From Halobacillus naozhouensis (GTDB lineage Bacteria > Bacillota > Bacilli > Bacillales > Halobacillaceae): a stretch of DNA of 64,000 nt. The notes under the pieces were generated by a model that made no database searches, was not told the origin of the DNA, and worked only from the letters and a program-made list of their open reading frames with translations. Location: positions 3,968,001 through 4,032,000 of the forward strand of contig NZ_CP121671.1 in the NCBI RefSeq assembly GCF_029714185.1, given 5' to 3'. Position 1 is the first letter of the stretch. Each line of letters begins with the position of its first letter. Positions 7,916 through 16,410 of the stretch are shown in pieces. A program made the position numbers and the translations under genes.

Positions 7916-9868
7916 ATGAAATTCGTTGCTAAATTGTTTAGCCAATACCTTTTGGGGTTAGTCGGGATCATACTAATCAGTTCTATTCCTGCATTTTTTC
8001 AAAGTGTATGGGATGTTGTCTATAAAATTTTCACCCCATCAGAATGGTCATTTCGACTTTATTTAAATTATGAATACGTTGAAAGACCATTATTTACGTA
8101 TGTCTACGATCACTATACCTATTCCATGACTATTCTTTTCTCTGCCCTGTTCATCGCCTTTGTAGTCGGATTTCTACTGGCTCTATCAACCTTCCAACTT
8201 CCATCCACAGCCAAAAAAGTTACCCACCGTTTGTTAAACAGTTTAGAGGCATTTCCAGATATATTGTTTATTTTCATGCTGCAAATATTAGTCGTATGGT
8301 TTTACAAAAATTCCGGAATTCTTCTATTTGAATTTGTTTATTTAGGAGAGGAAAAAATTTATTTATCCCCCATTCTTTCTCTCTGTATTTTGCCTACCAT
8401 TTTATTCTATAAAGTCATCTTATTGTTACTAGAAGAAGAATGGAGCAAAAACTATGTCCAGCTAGCCAAAAGCAGAGGATTCAGCAGAATGTATATTCTT
8501 CTTCAGCATTGTGTACGCAACATAAAAAGAAACCTCGTCATCCAATCAAAGCCGATTATTTGGGCTACCCTGTCCAGCTTATTAGTCGTTGAATACTTGC
8601 ATAACTTCTATGGAATTGTTCGGCTCATCTTTTTTGACAGCAGACCATTTACGATTACAGTAGCGCTCGTCATGATCTTTACACCTTTTTATATACTCTT
8701 TCAACTTCTTGAGTGGGGTCTTAAAATGAATTATCCTTCCCCATTTGAAGATAACGCCAGGTTGTTTAGAGGGAAAAAATTATTCTCCGGGAAGTCTTTT
8801 TTAAGACGCCTAACTTTCAATAAGGTAAGCTCACAGATTCATTCTTTCTGGGGTGGATTGTTAAAACTACTTCGAAAACCCAAGTTTGTCTTAGGGATGC
8901 TTTACGTTGGAGGATTAGCTATAACAAGCCTTTTATATAGTTACTTCAAAGATCCTCCCGTAGAGAGACTTGGTGTGTTCCAGGATGAAAGCGGATTCTA
9001 CCATGCTCCACCTCACCCGCCTGGAGTTCTAGTGCTGGGCTCGGACACCTATGGCTATCCTATTTTTGAGATGCTGGCTAGCGGGGCTAAATACACGATT
9101 CTGTTTTCATTATTAATTGCCTTTTTAAGAATTCTTTCCGGCTATATACTAACGATCCCCTATATATTTTGGCTGGGAGAACGTTCAAGGAATGTTATAA
9201 GCAAAGTAGCTGACGGGATGCAGTTCTTACCTCTTTCTCTTATTGCTTACGTAATATTGGTGAATGTAGTTATTTTTGACGAAGACAAAAGGAGGTTAGC
9301 CGAGTCCCAAATTGTCCCAAACACCGTATTAGAAGTTATGGTTCTTGTTGTATTTGTAATTCCTGTAATGTTGAACACGATTGGTAAAGAGTCAAACGCT
9401 CATCTAAAGAGTGAGTATGTTCAATCAGCCCTTATATTAGGAGCCAGTAAAAGTCGAATATTCTTTAACCATATTTCTATTTCACTATTTCCAAAAATCG
9501 TCTATTTATTTGGTCAGCAAATAATTCAGGTGCTGCAAGTATTTGTTCACTTGGGCGTTTTTGGTATTTTCTTAGGTGGAGGGTTAAAGGGACAGCCGGA
9601 TCAATCTTTGATCTATGAATGGACTGCAATGTTCGAAAATATGAGGATAGGAATCATGACGGGACAGTATTGGTTAATTATCCCTGTGCTTATTCTTTAC
9701 ATCTTTCTGATCTTATCTATTCAGGCGATCACGAGAAGTGTGATAGAAGTACAACAACGTAAGATCGGCATCGATTCAGCAAAGCCAAAGAAAAAGACGG
9801 AAAGGACGAGAACAGACTCCTCTCCCTCTAAAGATACAACCGACAAAAAACTATTTACCTTTTTATAA
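7916..9868 (+). CDS. Fused dipeptide/nickel-type ABC transporter permease (DppB-DppC-like in one chain)
   Basis: 650-residue integral membrane protein with two complete permease halves. The first (about residues 1-290) has the coupling (EAA) loop NYVQLAKSRGFSRMYILLQH near residue 178. The second (about 320-620) has the N-terminal helix plus periplasmic segment typical of DppC/OppC (GVLVLGSDTYGYPIFEMLASGAKY) and an EAA loop SEYVQSALILGASKSRIFFNH near residue 498. Normal Dpp/Opp systems encode these as two genes of about 310 residues. The charged C-terminal tail (PKKKTERTRTDSSPSKD) is unusual. No ATPase or solute-binding protein is adjacent, so its partners must be elsewhere. Start ATG 7916 follows GGTGGTGTAGAG. 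Confidence 0.85.
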   Translation: MKFVAKLFSQYLLGLVGIILISSIPAFFQSVWDVVYKIFTPSEWSFRLYLNYEYVERPLFTYVYDHYTYSMTILFSALFIAFVVGFLLALSTFQLPSTAKKVTHRLLNSLEAFPDILFIFMLQILVVWFYKNSGILLFEFVYLGEEKIYLSPILSLCILPTILFYKVILLLLEEEWSKNYVQLAKSRGFSRMYILLQHCVRNIKRNLVIQSKPIIWATLSSLLVVEYLHNFYGIVRLIFFDSRPFTITVALVMIFTPFYILFQLLEWGLKMNYPSPFEDNARLFRGKKLFSGKSFLRRLTFNKVSSQIHSFWGGLLKLLRKPKFVLGMLYVGGLAITSLLYSYFKDPPVERLGVFQDESGFYHAPPHPPGVLVLGSDTYGYPIFEMLASGAKYTILFSLLIAFLRILSGYILTIPYIFWLGERSRNVISKVADGMQFLPLSLIAYVILVNVVIFDEDKRRLAESQIVPNTVLEVMVLVVFVIPVMLNTIGKESNAHLKSEYVQSALILGASKSRIFFNHISISLFPKIVYLFGQQIIQVLQVFVHLGVFGIFLGGGLKGQPDQSLIYEWTAMFENMRIGIMTGQYWLIIPVLILYIFLILSIQAITRSVIEVQQRKIGIDSAKPKKKTERTRTDSSPSKDTTDKKLFTFL

Positions 9869-9886
9869 ATAATGTAGCGAAAAAAT

Positions 9887-9931
9887 TAACCACCTCAGGT
9901 CATCCAAATATTGGATGACCTGAGGTGGTTA
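9887..9931. repeat. Long perfect palindrome, copy 1 of a two-copy element
   Basis: A 21-bp perfect inverted repeat with a 3-base loop; the left arm core is CCACCTCAGGTCATCCAA. It lies between the convergent fused permease gene (ends 9868) and the PTS gene (ends 9942). A near-identical palindrome lies at 58522-58562 and differs in the stem only by one compensated G-C to T-A pair. It could act as a bidirectional terminator, but there is no T-run on either side. Confidence 0.8.
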
Positions 9932-9941
9932 TAATTGGATA

Positions 9942-11339
9942 TTACTCTAAAAACTTATCTAATTCATTTTTTACAGTGGTTGCTTCTGAGCCAATAACAA
10001 TTTGAATACTTTGCTTATCAATCTTAATTACACCATGGGCGCCTGTTTGTTTGATGCTTTTTTCATCAACCAGATCTGTATCTTTTAACTCCAGGCGCAG
10101 GCGTGTCATACAATGGTCATTCGTGATGACGTTGTCTTTTCCTCCAATAGATTGAAGGATCTTTTTAGCCATATATTCATGGTTAGAGTGGGACAATTCT
10201 AGGTCCTGCTCCTTACTGGAAGCTACTTCATCAAATTCAAGGTCGTGTTCTCTTCCGATTAACGGAATATCCTTTTTCACGATAATTGTATAGAAAGTAA
10301 AGTAATAAAGTACTGAGAATACCAGTCCTATGGGTATAATCCACAATCCCCCATCTGATAAATTGAGGTTCAAGAAGTAGTCAATGGCTCCGGCTCCCCA
10401 TGAAAACCCATGCCTGATATGAAGCAGATAAAGAACAGCTCCTGCCAAACCAGTGTAAATGGAATGCAAGAAGTATAGCAATGGTGAAGTGAATAAGAAG
10501 GTAAACTCAATAGGTTCTGTAATCCCAGTCACCACGGAAGTTGCAGCACCTGAGGACATAAGTGATTTCGTTTCCTGCTTTCTTTTCCTGGCTGCTTTCG
10601 TAATCGCTAGCGCTATGGCCGGGATCCCGAACATCATGGTAATGAAAAACCCGCCAATAAAGTACCCTGCAGTCGGGTCACCACTGAGAAAACGAGTGAT
10701 CTCACCCGTTACAACCTCTCCGGAAGCGGTTTCATATTCGCCTAAACCAAAGTACACGTAGGTATTGATGACATGGTGCAAGCCAAATGGCAGTAAAAAT
10801 CGATTTAAGAATCCAAATATAAATACTCCCAGTGCCCCAAGACCCATTAATGTTTGACTGAAGGCATCAATTCCAGCTTGAGCATAAGGCCAAATGAAGG
10901 ACATAACTCCAGCGACAGGAATCATCGTAAAAATAATCATCGTAATCGGGAACTTTTCGCCGCTGAAAAAGGCAAACATGCTCGGCAGTTTGGTATCTTT
11001 AAATTTATTATAAATATAAGCTGCAAGTAAACCTGCCAATACTCCCCCGAAAACACTCATATTCAGCTCTGGGTCCATAATTTTAAGTCCTTCTTCTAAA
11101 ACGATAATAGCCAGGAAGCCTGTAAGGGCTGGTATCCCCTTATCCTTTGCTTTCGCCAGCCCCATCGCAATACCTATAGCAATTAAAGCATCCATTTGCG
11201 CCAGAATAACCCCTGAAGCCTGGAACAGAGGAATATCGAGCATATCCTCAGCTGTGATTCGCAACAGCAATCCAGCAACAGGCAAGGCGACAATAGGGAT
11301 TAATAACGACTTTCCAAACTTTTGCAGAAAGCTTTTCAT
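9942..11339 (-). CDS. PTS sugar transporter EIICB, glucose/N-acetylglucosamine family
   Basis: Membrane permease that phosphorylates its sugar during uptake. The IIC domain (about residues 1-355) shows the family landmarks GFLNRFLLPFGLHHVINTYV, RFLSGDPTAGYFIGGFF and the TGITEPIEFTFLF loop. The IIB domain (about 385-465) contains the phosphocysteine in NDHCMTRLRLELKD near residue 409. There is no fused IIA. IIC motifs look closest to NagE/NagP-type N-acetylglucosamine permeases rather than MalX types, which is a reading by eye. Start ATG 11339 follows GAGGAGGAGC. Last gene of a GH4-ChbG-EIICB operon (28-base gap to the deacetylase), under the divergent GntR regulator. Confidence 0.9.
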   Translation of the reverse strand: MKSFLQKFGKSLLIPIVALPVAGLLLRITAEDMLDIPLFQASGVILAQMDALIAIGIAMGLAKAKDKGIPALTGFLAIIVLEEGLKIMDPELNMSVFGGVLAGLLAAYIYNKFKDTKLPSMFAFFSGEKFPITMIIFTMIPVAGVMSFIWPYAQAGIDAFSQTLMGLGALGVFIFGFLNRFLLPFGLHHVINTYVYFGLGEYETASGEVVTGEITRFLSGDPTAGYFIGGFFITMMFGIPAIALAITKAARKRKQETKSLMSSGAATSVVTGITEPIEFTFLFTSPLLYFLHSIYTGLAGAVLYLLHIRHGFSWGAGAIDYFLNLNLSDGGLWIIPIGLVFSVLYYFTFYTIIVKKDIPLIGREHDLEFDEVASSKEQDLELSHSNHEYMAKKILQSIGGKDNVITNDHCMTRLRLELKDTDLVDEKSIKQTGAHGVIKIDKQSIQIVIGSEATTVKNELDKFLE

Positions 11340-11367
11340 GGTTCGCTCCTCCTCATATGAATAGGCT

Positions 11368-12090
11368 TTAAAGTTCCTTAAACGTAGTCAACTGAATATC
11401 TGATCGTCCCTGAATCAAGCCAACAATCTCTGGATTTGTTAAAAACTCAAGTTCATCTACCCGCGGATATGTGAAGGATGATGTCGAGAGCAAAGTCTTA
11501 TCCAAATAAGCCGGATGTGACATCACTTCAACTGTGTCATGCTCACTAAATAACTCATTGAGGGATTGCTCATCTTTTAAAGCGGTTTCAATTAAATAGG
11601 CAAAAAAGTTGGTCGTCTTCACTTCTCCCTGCTCCATATTATTGCGAACAGGCAAGCCATACTCCCTGGCAAGCTGCAAGAACACTTGCGGCATGTCACC
11701 AAATGAATTGATATGGTGATGACTATCTAAATGTGTAGGCTGTAAACCATAGGATAAAAACTTTTCAATTTGTGCCTTCCATTCGGCATACACCTCATCA
11801 TAATCAATCGTGAAAGCTCCCTCGTAAAAGGTTAGTTTTCTAAAATCCCCCTTTGCATCAACAATCGTTCTATGATTATTCAATAGAGGCCTTCCACATG
11901 TTAAAACAAGATGCACTCCTACCCCAAGACCAGGATTTTGCTTGGCCAGGGCGGCCGCTTGGTCTGCACCTGGCATGTTTGCCATAAAGGTTGTGGACGT
12001 TAACACACCATACTGATAGGAATCAATGATCCCGTGATTTACACCTCTTGAATAGCCAAAATCATCCGCATTAATAATAAGCTTTTTCAT
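11368..12090 (-). CDS. ChbG/YdjC-family carbohydrate deacetylase
   Basis: Predicted metal-dependent deacetylase of N-acetylated (oligo)saccharides, cytosolic. 240 residues from ATG 12090 (MKKLIINADDFGYSRGVNHG) after a GGGGGG site; longer readings overlap the upstream gene and lack a ribosome site. Motifs: NADDFG with the catalytic Asp pair, GVHLVLTCG with a metal-binding His, and PTHLDSHHHIN with the second histidine cluster. In E. coli, ChbG removes one acetyl from chitobiose-6-phosphate so the GH4 enzyme ChbF can cut it. The same gene pairing is seen here, which suggests an acetylated amino-sugar disaccharide phosphate as substrate. Confidence 0.85.
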   Translation of the reverse strand: MKKLIINADDFGYSRGVNHGIIDSYQYGVLTSTTFMANMPGADQAAALAKQNPGLGVGVHLVLTCGRPLLNNHRTIVDAKGDFRKLTFYEGAFTIDYDEVYAEWKAQIEKFLSYGLQPTHLDSHHHINSFGDMPQVFLQLAREYGLPVRNNMEQGEVKTTNFFAYLIETALKDEQSLNELFSEHDTVEVMSHPAYLDKTLLSTSSFTYPRVDELEFLTNPEIVGLIQGRSDIQLTTFKEL

Positions 12091-12124
12091 GATATCCCCC
12101 CATTCTAATTGTTTCTGCCAGCTG

Positions 12125-13474
12125 TCACTTGAAAGATGAGTCCGTGTTTTTCTTAAGTTCCGGCCAGTATTTTTCATTGGCAATGATTAAATCATCCACA
12201 ATCTCTTTAACCTTTGATGCATTAACTACTGTACGATTTACGGTAAGTGCCTGAATGAGCTTCTGATAACTTTCTTCAAAATATGCATCAACCACCAGCT
12301 GTTCATAAGCTAACTGGCCTTCAATTAATCCTTTATAAAAAGTTGGAATTTTACCAATAGAAAATGGCTTAGGTCCCTGGCTTGTAAGAAGAGCTGGTAC
12401 TTCAACCATAGCCTCTGCTGGTAAATTAGGGATAACCCCATTGTTTTCAACCATAACTATGAACCGCTCATTTAAATTGTAGGCAAGAGATTCAGCCGCC
12501 TTAATCATAAAAACACCATGGATATCAACGTGCAAGTCTTCTCCTTCCGCTGTCTCCTTCTCGATGATACGGTCACACAGGTCATGAACGTGCTTCTGGC
12601 GTCCCTCTATTACTTGTCGAGCTCGTGTACGGTTAGGGTCCTCTTTTTCTACCATTGCTTCAGGATACAAGTAATATTGCAAGTACGTATTCGGTAGAAA
12701 CTCCGGGAAATCAATCAACATCTGCCTGGCCTGTTCAAACGTTTTCTGCCAAGAGAGATCATTAGCAATGGCTTCGTCCTCTGGAGTGAAACCAGTCTCC
12801 ATAATAAGTCTCTTTAAGCGTTCTGTGTGGTCATTGCCTTCTTTATCGAAGATTTTTGTAAACCAGCCGAAGTGGTTTAACCCAAAGTATTCCGGTACAA
12901 TATCCCATACATCGAGCCCAAGAATCTTGGCATAACTGATCATGATGGCAATGGGCATATCGCAAATGTTGAGGATGCGGTTATCGTTAGGAAATTCCCT
13001 GTTAAGAGCCTCTGCTACAATCGCAGCTGGGTTTGTATAATTTAAAATCCATGCTTCAGGAGAGCAGCGGCGGACATCATTGACAAGTTCAACCATATCC
13101 CCAATTGACCGCAGCCCGTAAGCCATGCCCCCAGGGCCGCATGTCTCCTGCCCAACAACCCGATGTTTTAAGGAAATCTGTTCGTCTTGCTCCCGCATGG
13201 CTAGACCGCCCGTACGGATTTGCACAAATACAAAGTCTGCCTGTTTAAAAGCTGCTTCTTTTTCCGTTGTATAGGAGAAAGATTCTAACTCAGGATAGCG
13301 TTCCTTAAATAAAATTTCTGTTGCTCTCGCATTTCGCTCCTGGCGTTGTTCATCAATATCATAAAATATGACATCTTTTAGAGGAAAGCGCTCCTTTTCT
13401 GCTATTAAACTCATCATCATCCCCATTGTGTAAGTGCTTCCACTTCCGACTACAACTAAGCGCTGTTTTCTCAT
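12125..13474 (-). CDS. Glycoside hydrolase family 4 phospho-glycosidase
   Basis: NAD- and divalent-metal-dependent hydrolase of a 6-phospho-disaccharide (redox-elimination mechanism). 449 residues from ATG 13474 (MRKQRLVVVGSGSTYTMGMM) after GGAAGGGG. Family 4 landmarks: the N-terminal dinucleotide loop, GQETCGPGGMAYGLRSIG, the metal ligand Cys in NICDMPIAI, and GLNHFGWFTKIFDKEGND with the metal His. The overall sequence, from memory, is closer to GlvA/MalH 6-phospho-alpha-glucosidases than to ChbF. This sits oddly with the ChbG-type deacetylase next to it. First gene of the operon, divergent from the GntR regulator. Confidence 0.88.
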   Translation of the reverse strand: MRKQRLVVVGSGSTYTMGMMMSLIAEKERFPLKDVIFYDIDEQRQERNARATEILFKERYPELESFSYTTEKEAAFKQADFVFVQIRTGGLAMREQDEQISLKHRVVGQETCGPGGMAYGLRSIGDMVELVNDVRRCSPEAWILNYTNPAAIVAEALNREFPNDNRILNICDMPIAIMISYAKILGLDVWDIVPEYFGLNHFGWFTKIFDKEGNDHTERLKRLIMETGFTPEDEAIANDLSWQKTFEQARQMLIDFPEFLPNTYLQYYLYPEAMVEKEDPNRTRARQVIEGRQKHVHDLCDRIIEKETAEGEDLHVDIHGVFMIKAAESLAYNLNERFIVMVENNGVIPNLPAEAMVEVPALLTSQGPKPFSIGKIPTFYKGLIEGQLAYEQLVVDAYFEESYQKLIQALTVNRTVVNASKVKEIVDDLIIANEKYWPELKKNTDSSFK

Positions 13475-13517
13475 AAAATGCCCCTTCCCATTCATCTCTT
13501 ACACCATTTATACCACT

Positions 13518-13659
13518 ATTATAATACATATTCAATACCAATCATGCATTAAATAGGTATTAATTTTTCGTATAAAATAGTCATAAATATTATTTTCAAG
13601 CATAGAAGGATGAAAAAAGCACAAGATTCATTTATAGTTGTATTAGTGTTTAATACAAC
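13518..13659. promoter_or_regulatory. Divergent control region with GntR-type operator
   Basis: GTTGTATTA (13637-13645) and TAATACAAC (13651-13659) form a perfect 9-bp inverted repeat with a 5-base centre, 31 bases before the regulator start. Its size and GT...AC ends suit a GntR/HutC-type repressor. A TATAAT hexamer on the minus strand (13523-13518) is the likely -10 of the GH4 operon. An imperfect second pair AATACC/GGTATT lies around 13534-13561 and may be an auxiliary site. Confidence 0.6.
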
Positions 13660-13689
13660 TTAAATACATAACTACTGGTGGTGACTAAA

Positions 13690-14403
13690 TTGAATTCAAG
13701 TACGCCTTTATATAAACAAGTTGCAAGCAAAATAAAAAAGGATATCATTACGGCAAAGATTAATAAGGATGAAGCCATTCCCTCAGAGAAGAAGCTGGCT
13801 GAAAAATATCAAGTCAGCAGAGTAACCATTCGTCAATCTATCCAACTGTTAGTAGATGAGGACATCCTTTATAAGGTTCGCGGCAGTGGGACGTATGTGA
13901 AGAATCAGAAGATCGAACATGACATATACAGGCTGCAGAGTTTTACGGAAGAAATGACACACTTAAATCAAAAGCCGACTAACCAAGTCCTGGATTTTCA
14001 CATGCAAGAGCCTGGGGAACAGTTAAGAGAAACTTTGCAACTTGAAAATGGTGAAAAAGTATTTTTTATTCGGAGACTGCGATGTGTGGATGACGAACCG
14101 ATGATTTTAGAGGAAACATACATGCCTGTTTCGTTATTTCCGGATTTGTCAGTCGATGTTATGACTCGTTCAAAGTACGAATACGTGGAAAGCAAAGGCT
14201 ATGTCATTAAAGAGCGCCAAGGGGAAATTCTGCCACTCTCTCCTGACGAAGAATTGCGAAAAATCCTTTTGTTGGAAGGGAATTCATCGATCCTAACCAT
14301 GAATTTATGGGCCTATTTTGATGATGATACAATTTTTGAATATACTCGGCTATATTTCAGAAGTGAGAAATACACCTTCAAATTTACATCTAAACGATTT
14401 TAA
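13690..14403 (+). CDS. GntR-family transcriptional regulator with UTRA sensor domain
   Basis: 237-residue regulator. The N-terminal winged helix (about residues 5-70) has LYKQVASKIKKDI, IPSEKKLAEKYQVSRVTIRQ and VRGSGTYV; the C-terminal UTRA/chorismate-lyase-fold domain (about 85-235) binds a small effector, commonly a sugar phosphate. The TTG at 13690 is chosen because GGTGGTGA lies 5 bases upstream; GTG at 13678 would add four residues. It is divergent from the GH4-ChbG-EIICB operon and likely represses it and itself through the palindrome at 13637-13659, released by the phosphorylated sugar (inference from the family). Confidence 0.88.
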   Translation: MNSSTPLYKQVASKIKKDIITAKINKDEAIPSEKKLAEKYQVSRVTIRQSIQLLVDEDILYKVRGSGTYVKNQKIEHDIYRLQSFTEEMTHLNQKPTNQVLDFHMQEPGEQLRETLQLENGEKVFFIRRLRCVDDEPMILEETYMPVSLFPDLSVDVMTRSKYEYVESKGYVIKERQGEILPLSPDEELRKILLLEGNSSILTMNLWAYFDDDTIFEYTRLYFRSEKYTFKFTSKRF

Positions 14404-14681
14404 TGATATAGAGGATGAGTCAGTTTTGTGCTAACAGAATGGTAACTAAGAGTTTCTTGGTTAAGGCGTAATGTTTGTGCGTTAAGTCGTTATGACTTCG
14501 AGTTAGGGAGGTATATTTTTTGAGACAAGACGTTATTCATCACGTTAGGCAGATAAGTTTAATCATATTTACATAAGGAGGGAGTTGAGCACGGACAATT
14601 ACATGCCAACAAAGAGGGTATCCCTCAAGTCACTGCACTTTCGGGATAACACCTTCTTTATCGGTTCAAACTATCGTAGCT

Positions 14682-14722
14682 AAAAAAAAGAAGAAGCCCA
14701 TAATTTGGACTTCTTCTTTTTT
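14682..14722. terminator. Bidirectional terminator hairpin
   Basis: AAAAGAAGAAGCCC (14686-14699) pairs with GGACTTCTTCTTTT (14707-14720), one G-U pair, flanked by A-rich and T-rich runs. It directly follows the carbonic-anhydrase-like gene on the minus strand. The 278 bases between the GntR gene and this hairpin contain no convincing gene. Confidence 0.75.
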
Positions 14723-14723
14723 C

Positions 14724-15107
14724 CTATTCAGTTACAACTTCTACTTCCCAGTTGTTATTAACATAAAGCCCAAGAACCTTGACTTCCAGCTCCCAACCTT
14801 TAATCTTCTCTACAGACTTTTCAATTTGGCTCAACAGTTCATCTTTTGGAACTGGGTTCCCTGCACAACCATAATGCCCTACTATGGCTACTACTTCTGA
14901 GCCATGAGCTTCATAGGAGACTTGAACTCTGGATTTTATCGACTCAATCTCCCGCTCTGTTCCTTCTAACAACACTTTGTTTGGCCCAGCCTCGGTAATC
15001 ATATCTATGTAATCTACCGAAAATTTTCCCTTCATCCAGTGAAATACCGGCTGCTGTACCCTTCCATCCATACAATTAATCGCTGTAGCAAACTTTGAAT
15101 CTGTCAT
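14724..15107 (-). CDS. Minimal beta-carbonic-anhydrase-like protein
   Basis: 127-residue protein from ATG 15107 (MTDSKFATAINCMDGRVQ) after AGGAGG with 9-base spacing. It shows the beta-carbonic-anhydrase zinc-site pattern: Cys-x-Asp-x-Arg as CMDGR near residue 11, and His-x-x-Cys as GHYGCAGNP around residues 75-83. True beta enzymes are about 180-220 residues and have the longer CxDSR...HxxCG core, so this is a shortened relative. Hydration of CO2 is possible but not shown; another zinc-dependent role is open. Monocistronic, with a terminator just after the stop. Confidence 0.65.
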   Translation of the reverse strand: MTDSKFATAINCMDGRVQQPVFHWMKGKFSVDYIDMITEAGPNKVLLEGTEREIESIKSRVQVSYEAHGSEVVAIVGHYGCAGNPVPKDELLSQIEKSVEKIKGWELEVKVLGLYVNNNWEVEVVTE

Positions 15108-15247
15108 AACTTTTCGCCTCCTGTAATAGTCGGGGGAATTGACTTCCCTCACTAGTAACATTTTATAATTTTATATATTTCTATCATACCAATTCTTTGA
15201 TTTTATGTCGCCTCTCTACACTTGTCATTTACAACTCGGTTAAAGTA

Positions 15248-15763
15248 TTAATCTGAAATTCGGGCCACTATTATATCCCGTACATTCTTTAGCCATTTTA
15301 AATGAAAGTTTAACATTCCGTAGTAATGAGCATGGATAGCAGCGGCCAAGTCAGAACCTGAAGCTGGGTTGTCGTCTAATTCAAGCTCAAGATTCGTGAT
15401 CCATGAAGTAATAAGTTCCGCTACTTTGTCTAATTTTACATAATCAACAAACAACAATGCCGGGTAGAGTGACCGACCATCCATTTTCTGATTCTCAAAA
15501 ACATCGTAAATTAAGTTAATCAAGTGTTCATACCCTTCAGAAGTTATGGAATAAATCGTACGATTAGGCCGCTTCTCAACCTTTTCTGTTTTAATGGACT
15601 GAATATAATTCTTTTTTCTAAGACTTTCTATTGAATAATATAGGTTTCCATCTGTCATGTCGAAAAATTGGTCCCACTTGTTCTCTTTTATAATTTTTTT
15701 TATTTCATAAGGGTGCTGATCGTTCGATTTTAACAACCCTAGAATTACGATTTGTATAGACAT
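15248..15763 (-). CDS. PadR-family transcriptional regulator
   Basis: 171-residue regulator. The N-terminal PadR winged helix (about residues 5-85) shows ILGLLKSNDQHPYEIKKII, GNLYYSIESLRKKNYI and the wing RTIYSITSEGYEHL. A C-terminal helical dimerisation domain follows (about 95-171). Divergent from the SDR gene at 15857, across a 93-base gap holding two palindromes. The same core palindrome also precedes the second SDR gene at 17.2 kb, so a small PadR regulon of the two SDR genes and padR itself is plausible. PadR proteins usually repress and respond to small aromatic or toxic ligands; the ligand here is unknown. Confidence 0.85.
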   Translation of the reverse strand: MSIQIVILGLLKSNDQHPYEIKKIIKENKWDQFFDMTDGNLYYSIESLRKKNYIQSIKTEKVEKRPNRTIYSITSEGYEHLINLIYDVFENQKMDGRSLYPALLFVDYVKLDKVAELITSWITNLELELDDNPASGSDLAAAIHAHYYGMLNFHLKWLKNVRDIIVARISD

Positions 15764-15799
15764 AGCCAGTCTTCCTTTCTAGATAAACTAAATCCAATT

Positions 15800-15830
15800 A
15801 CTTTGCACAGAGTATATATAGGTATATACT
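15800..15830. promoter_or_regulatory. Putative PadR operator region
   Basis: ACTTTGCACAGAGT (15800-15813) is nearly palindromic and is immediately followed by AGTATATA...TATATACT (15811-15818 / 15823-15830), a perfect 8-bp inverted repeat. The first motif recurs as a perfect palindrome at 17250-17263 before the other SDR gene. Their place between divergent genes and their recurrence suggest the PadR binding site. Confidence 0.55.
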
Positions 15831-15856
15831 TTAATTAAACTGACGGGAGGGATTTT

Positions 15857-16405
15857 ATGCAATTAGAAAATAAAGTTGCAATTATAACAGGCGGAGCAGG
15901 AGGTATAGGAAAAGGGATTGCCAAAGCTATGCTGAAAGAAGGCGCTAAAGTAGTCATTGTAGATATTAATAAGGATGCTGGTCAATCTACAATGAAAGAC
16001 CTGACGAAGTTTGGCAAAACCCACTTCATTTTAAAAGATATTTCTATCGCTGAACATTCAACAGAAATTATTCAGGAAACCATCGATACGTTCGGCAAGC
16101 TGGATATTCTCATCAATAACGCCCATGCTTCCAGACAAAAGCCCTTCCAGAATACTTTGCGTGATGATTTTGATTTATCCTTTAACACTGGATTTTACCC
16201 TACTGTGAATTTAATGCAAGCAGAAGAATGGAAACAGAAGCACCCTGAACAATACCAATCCATGATATCTGGAATTCCACTTGGAAGAATGGGGGATCCA
16301 GAACAGGACATCGGAAAAGCCGCCGTCTTTCTAAGCAGTGCAAACAGTTCATATATTACAGGTCAAACGATCATGGTAGATGGAGGGACTGTTAAATTAA
16401 CGTAA
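15857..16405 (+). pseudogene. SDR oxidoreductase with internal in-frame deletion of the catalytic core
   Basis: The frame is open and well started (GGGAGG, ATG 15857), with a normal Rossmann start: AIITGGAGGIGKGIAKAM, DI near residue 60 and LDILINNAHA. After NTGFYPTVNLMQ (about residue 120) the sequence jumps to AEEWKQKHPEQY and then to the normal C-terminal end GRMGDPEQDIGKAAVFLSS...ITGQTIMVDGG. Typical SDRs are about 250 residues; this has 182. The missing 60-70 residues normally carry the catalytic Ser and YxxxK motif, which are absent. It therefore should bind nucleotide at most, and is best seen as a decayed gene. Confidence 0.75.
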
Positions 16406-16410
16406 GTAAA

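Noticed and set aside
10459..10761. A 100-codon plus-strand frame inside the PTS gene.
   Set aside because: It lies antisense to strongly conserved EIIC sequence, with no ribosome site and no family resemblance; a coding shadow.
14505..14681. Two very short frames with ribosome-like sites before the bidirectional terminator (18 and 32 codons, TTG starts).
   Set aside because: No downstream gene on that strand for a leader peptide to control, no recognisable composition, and both are short enough to arise by chance.
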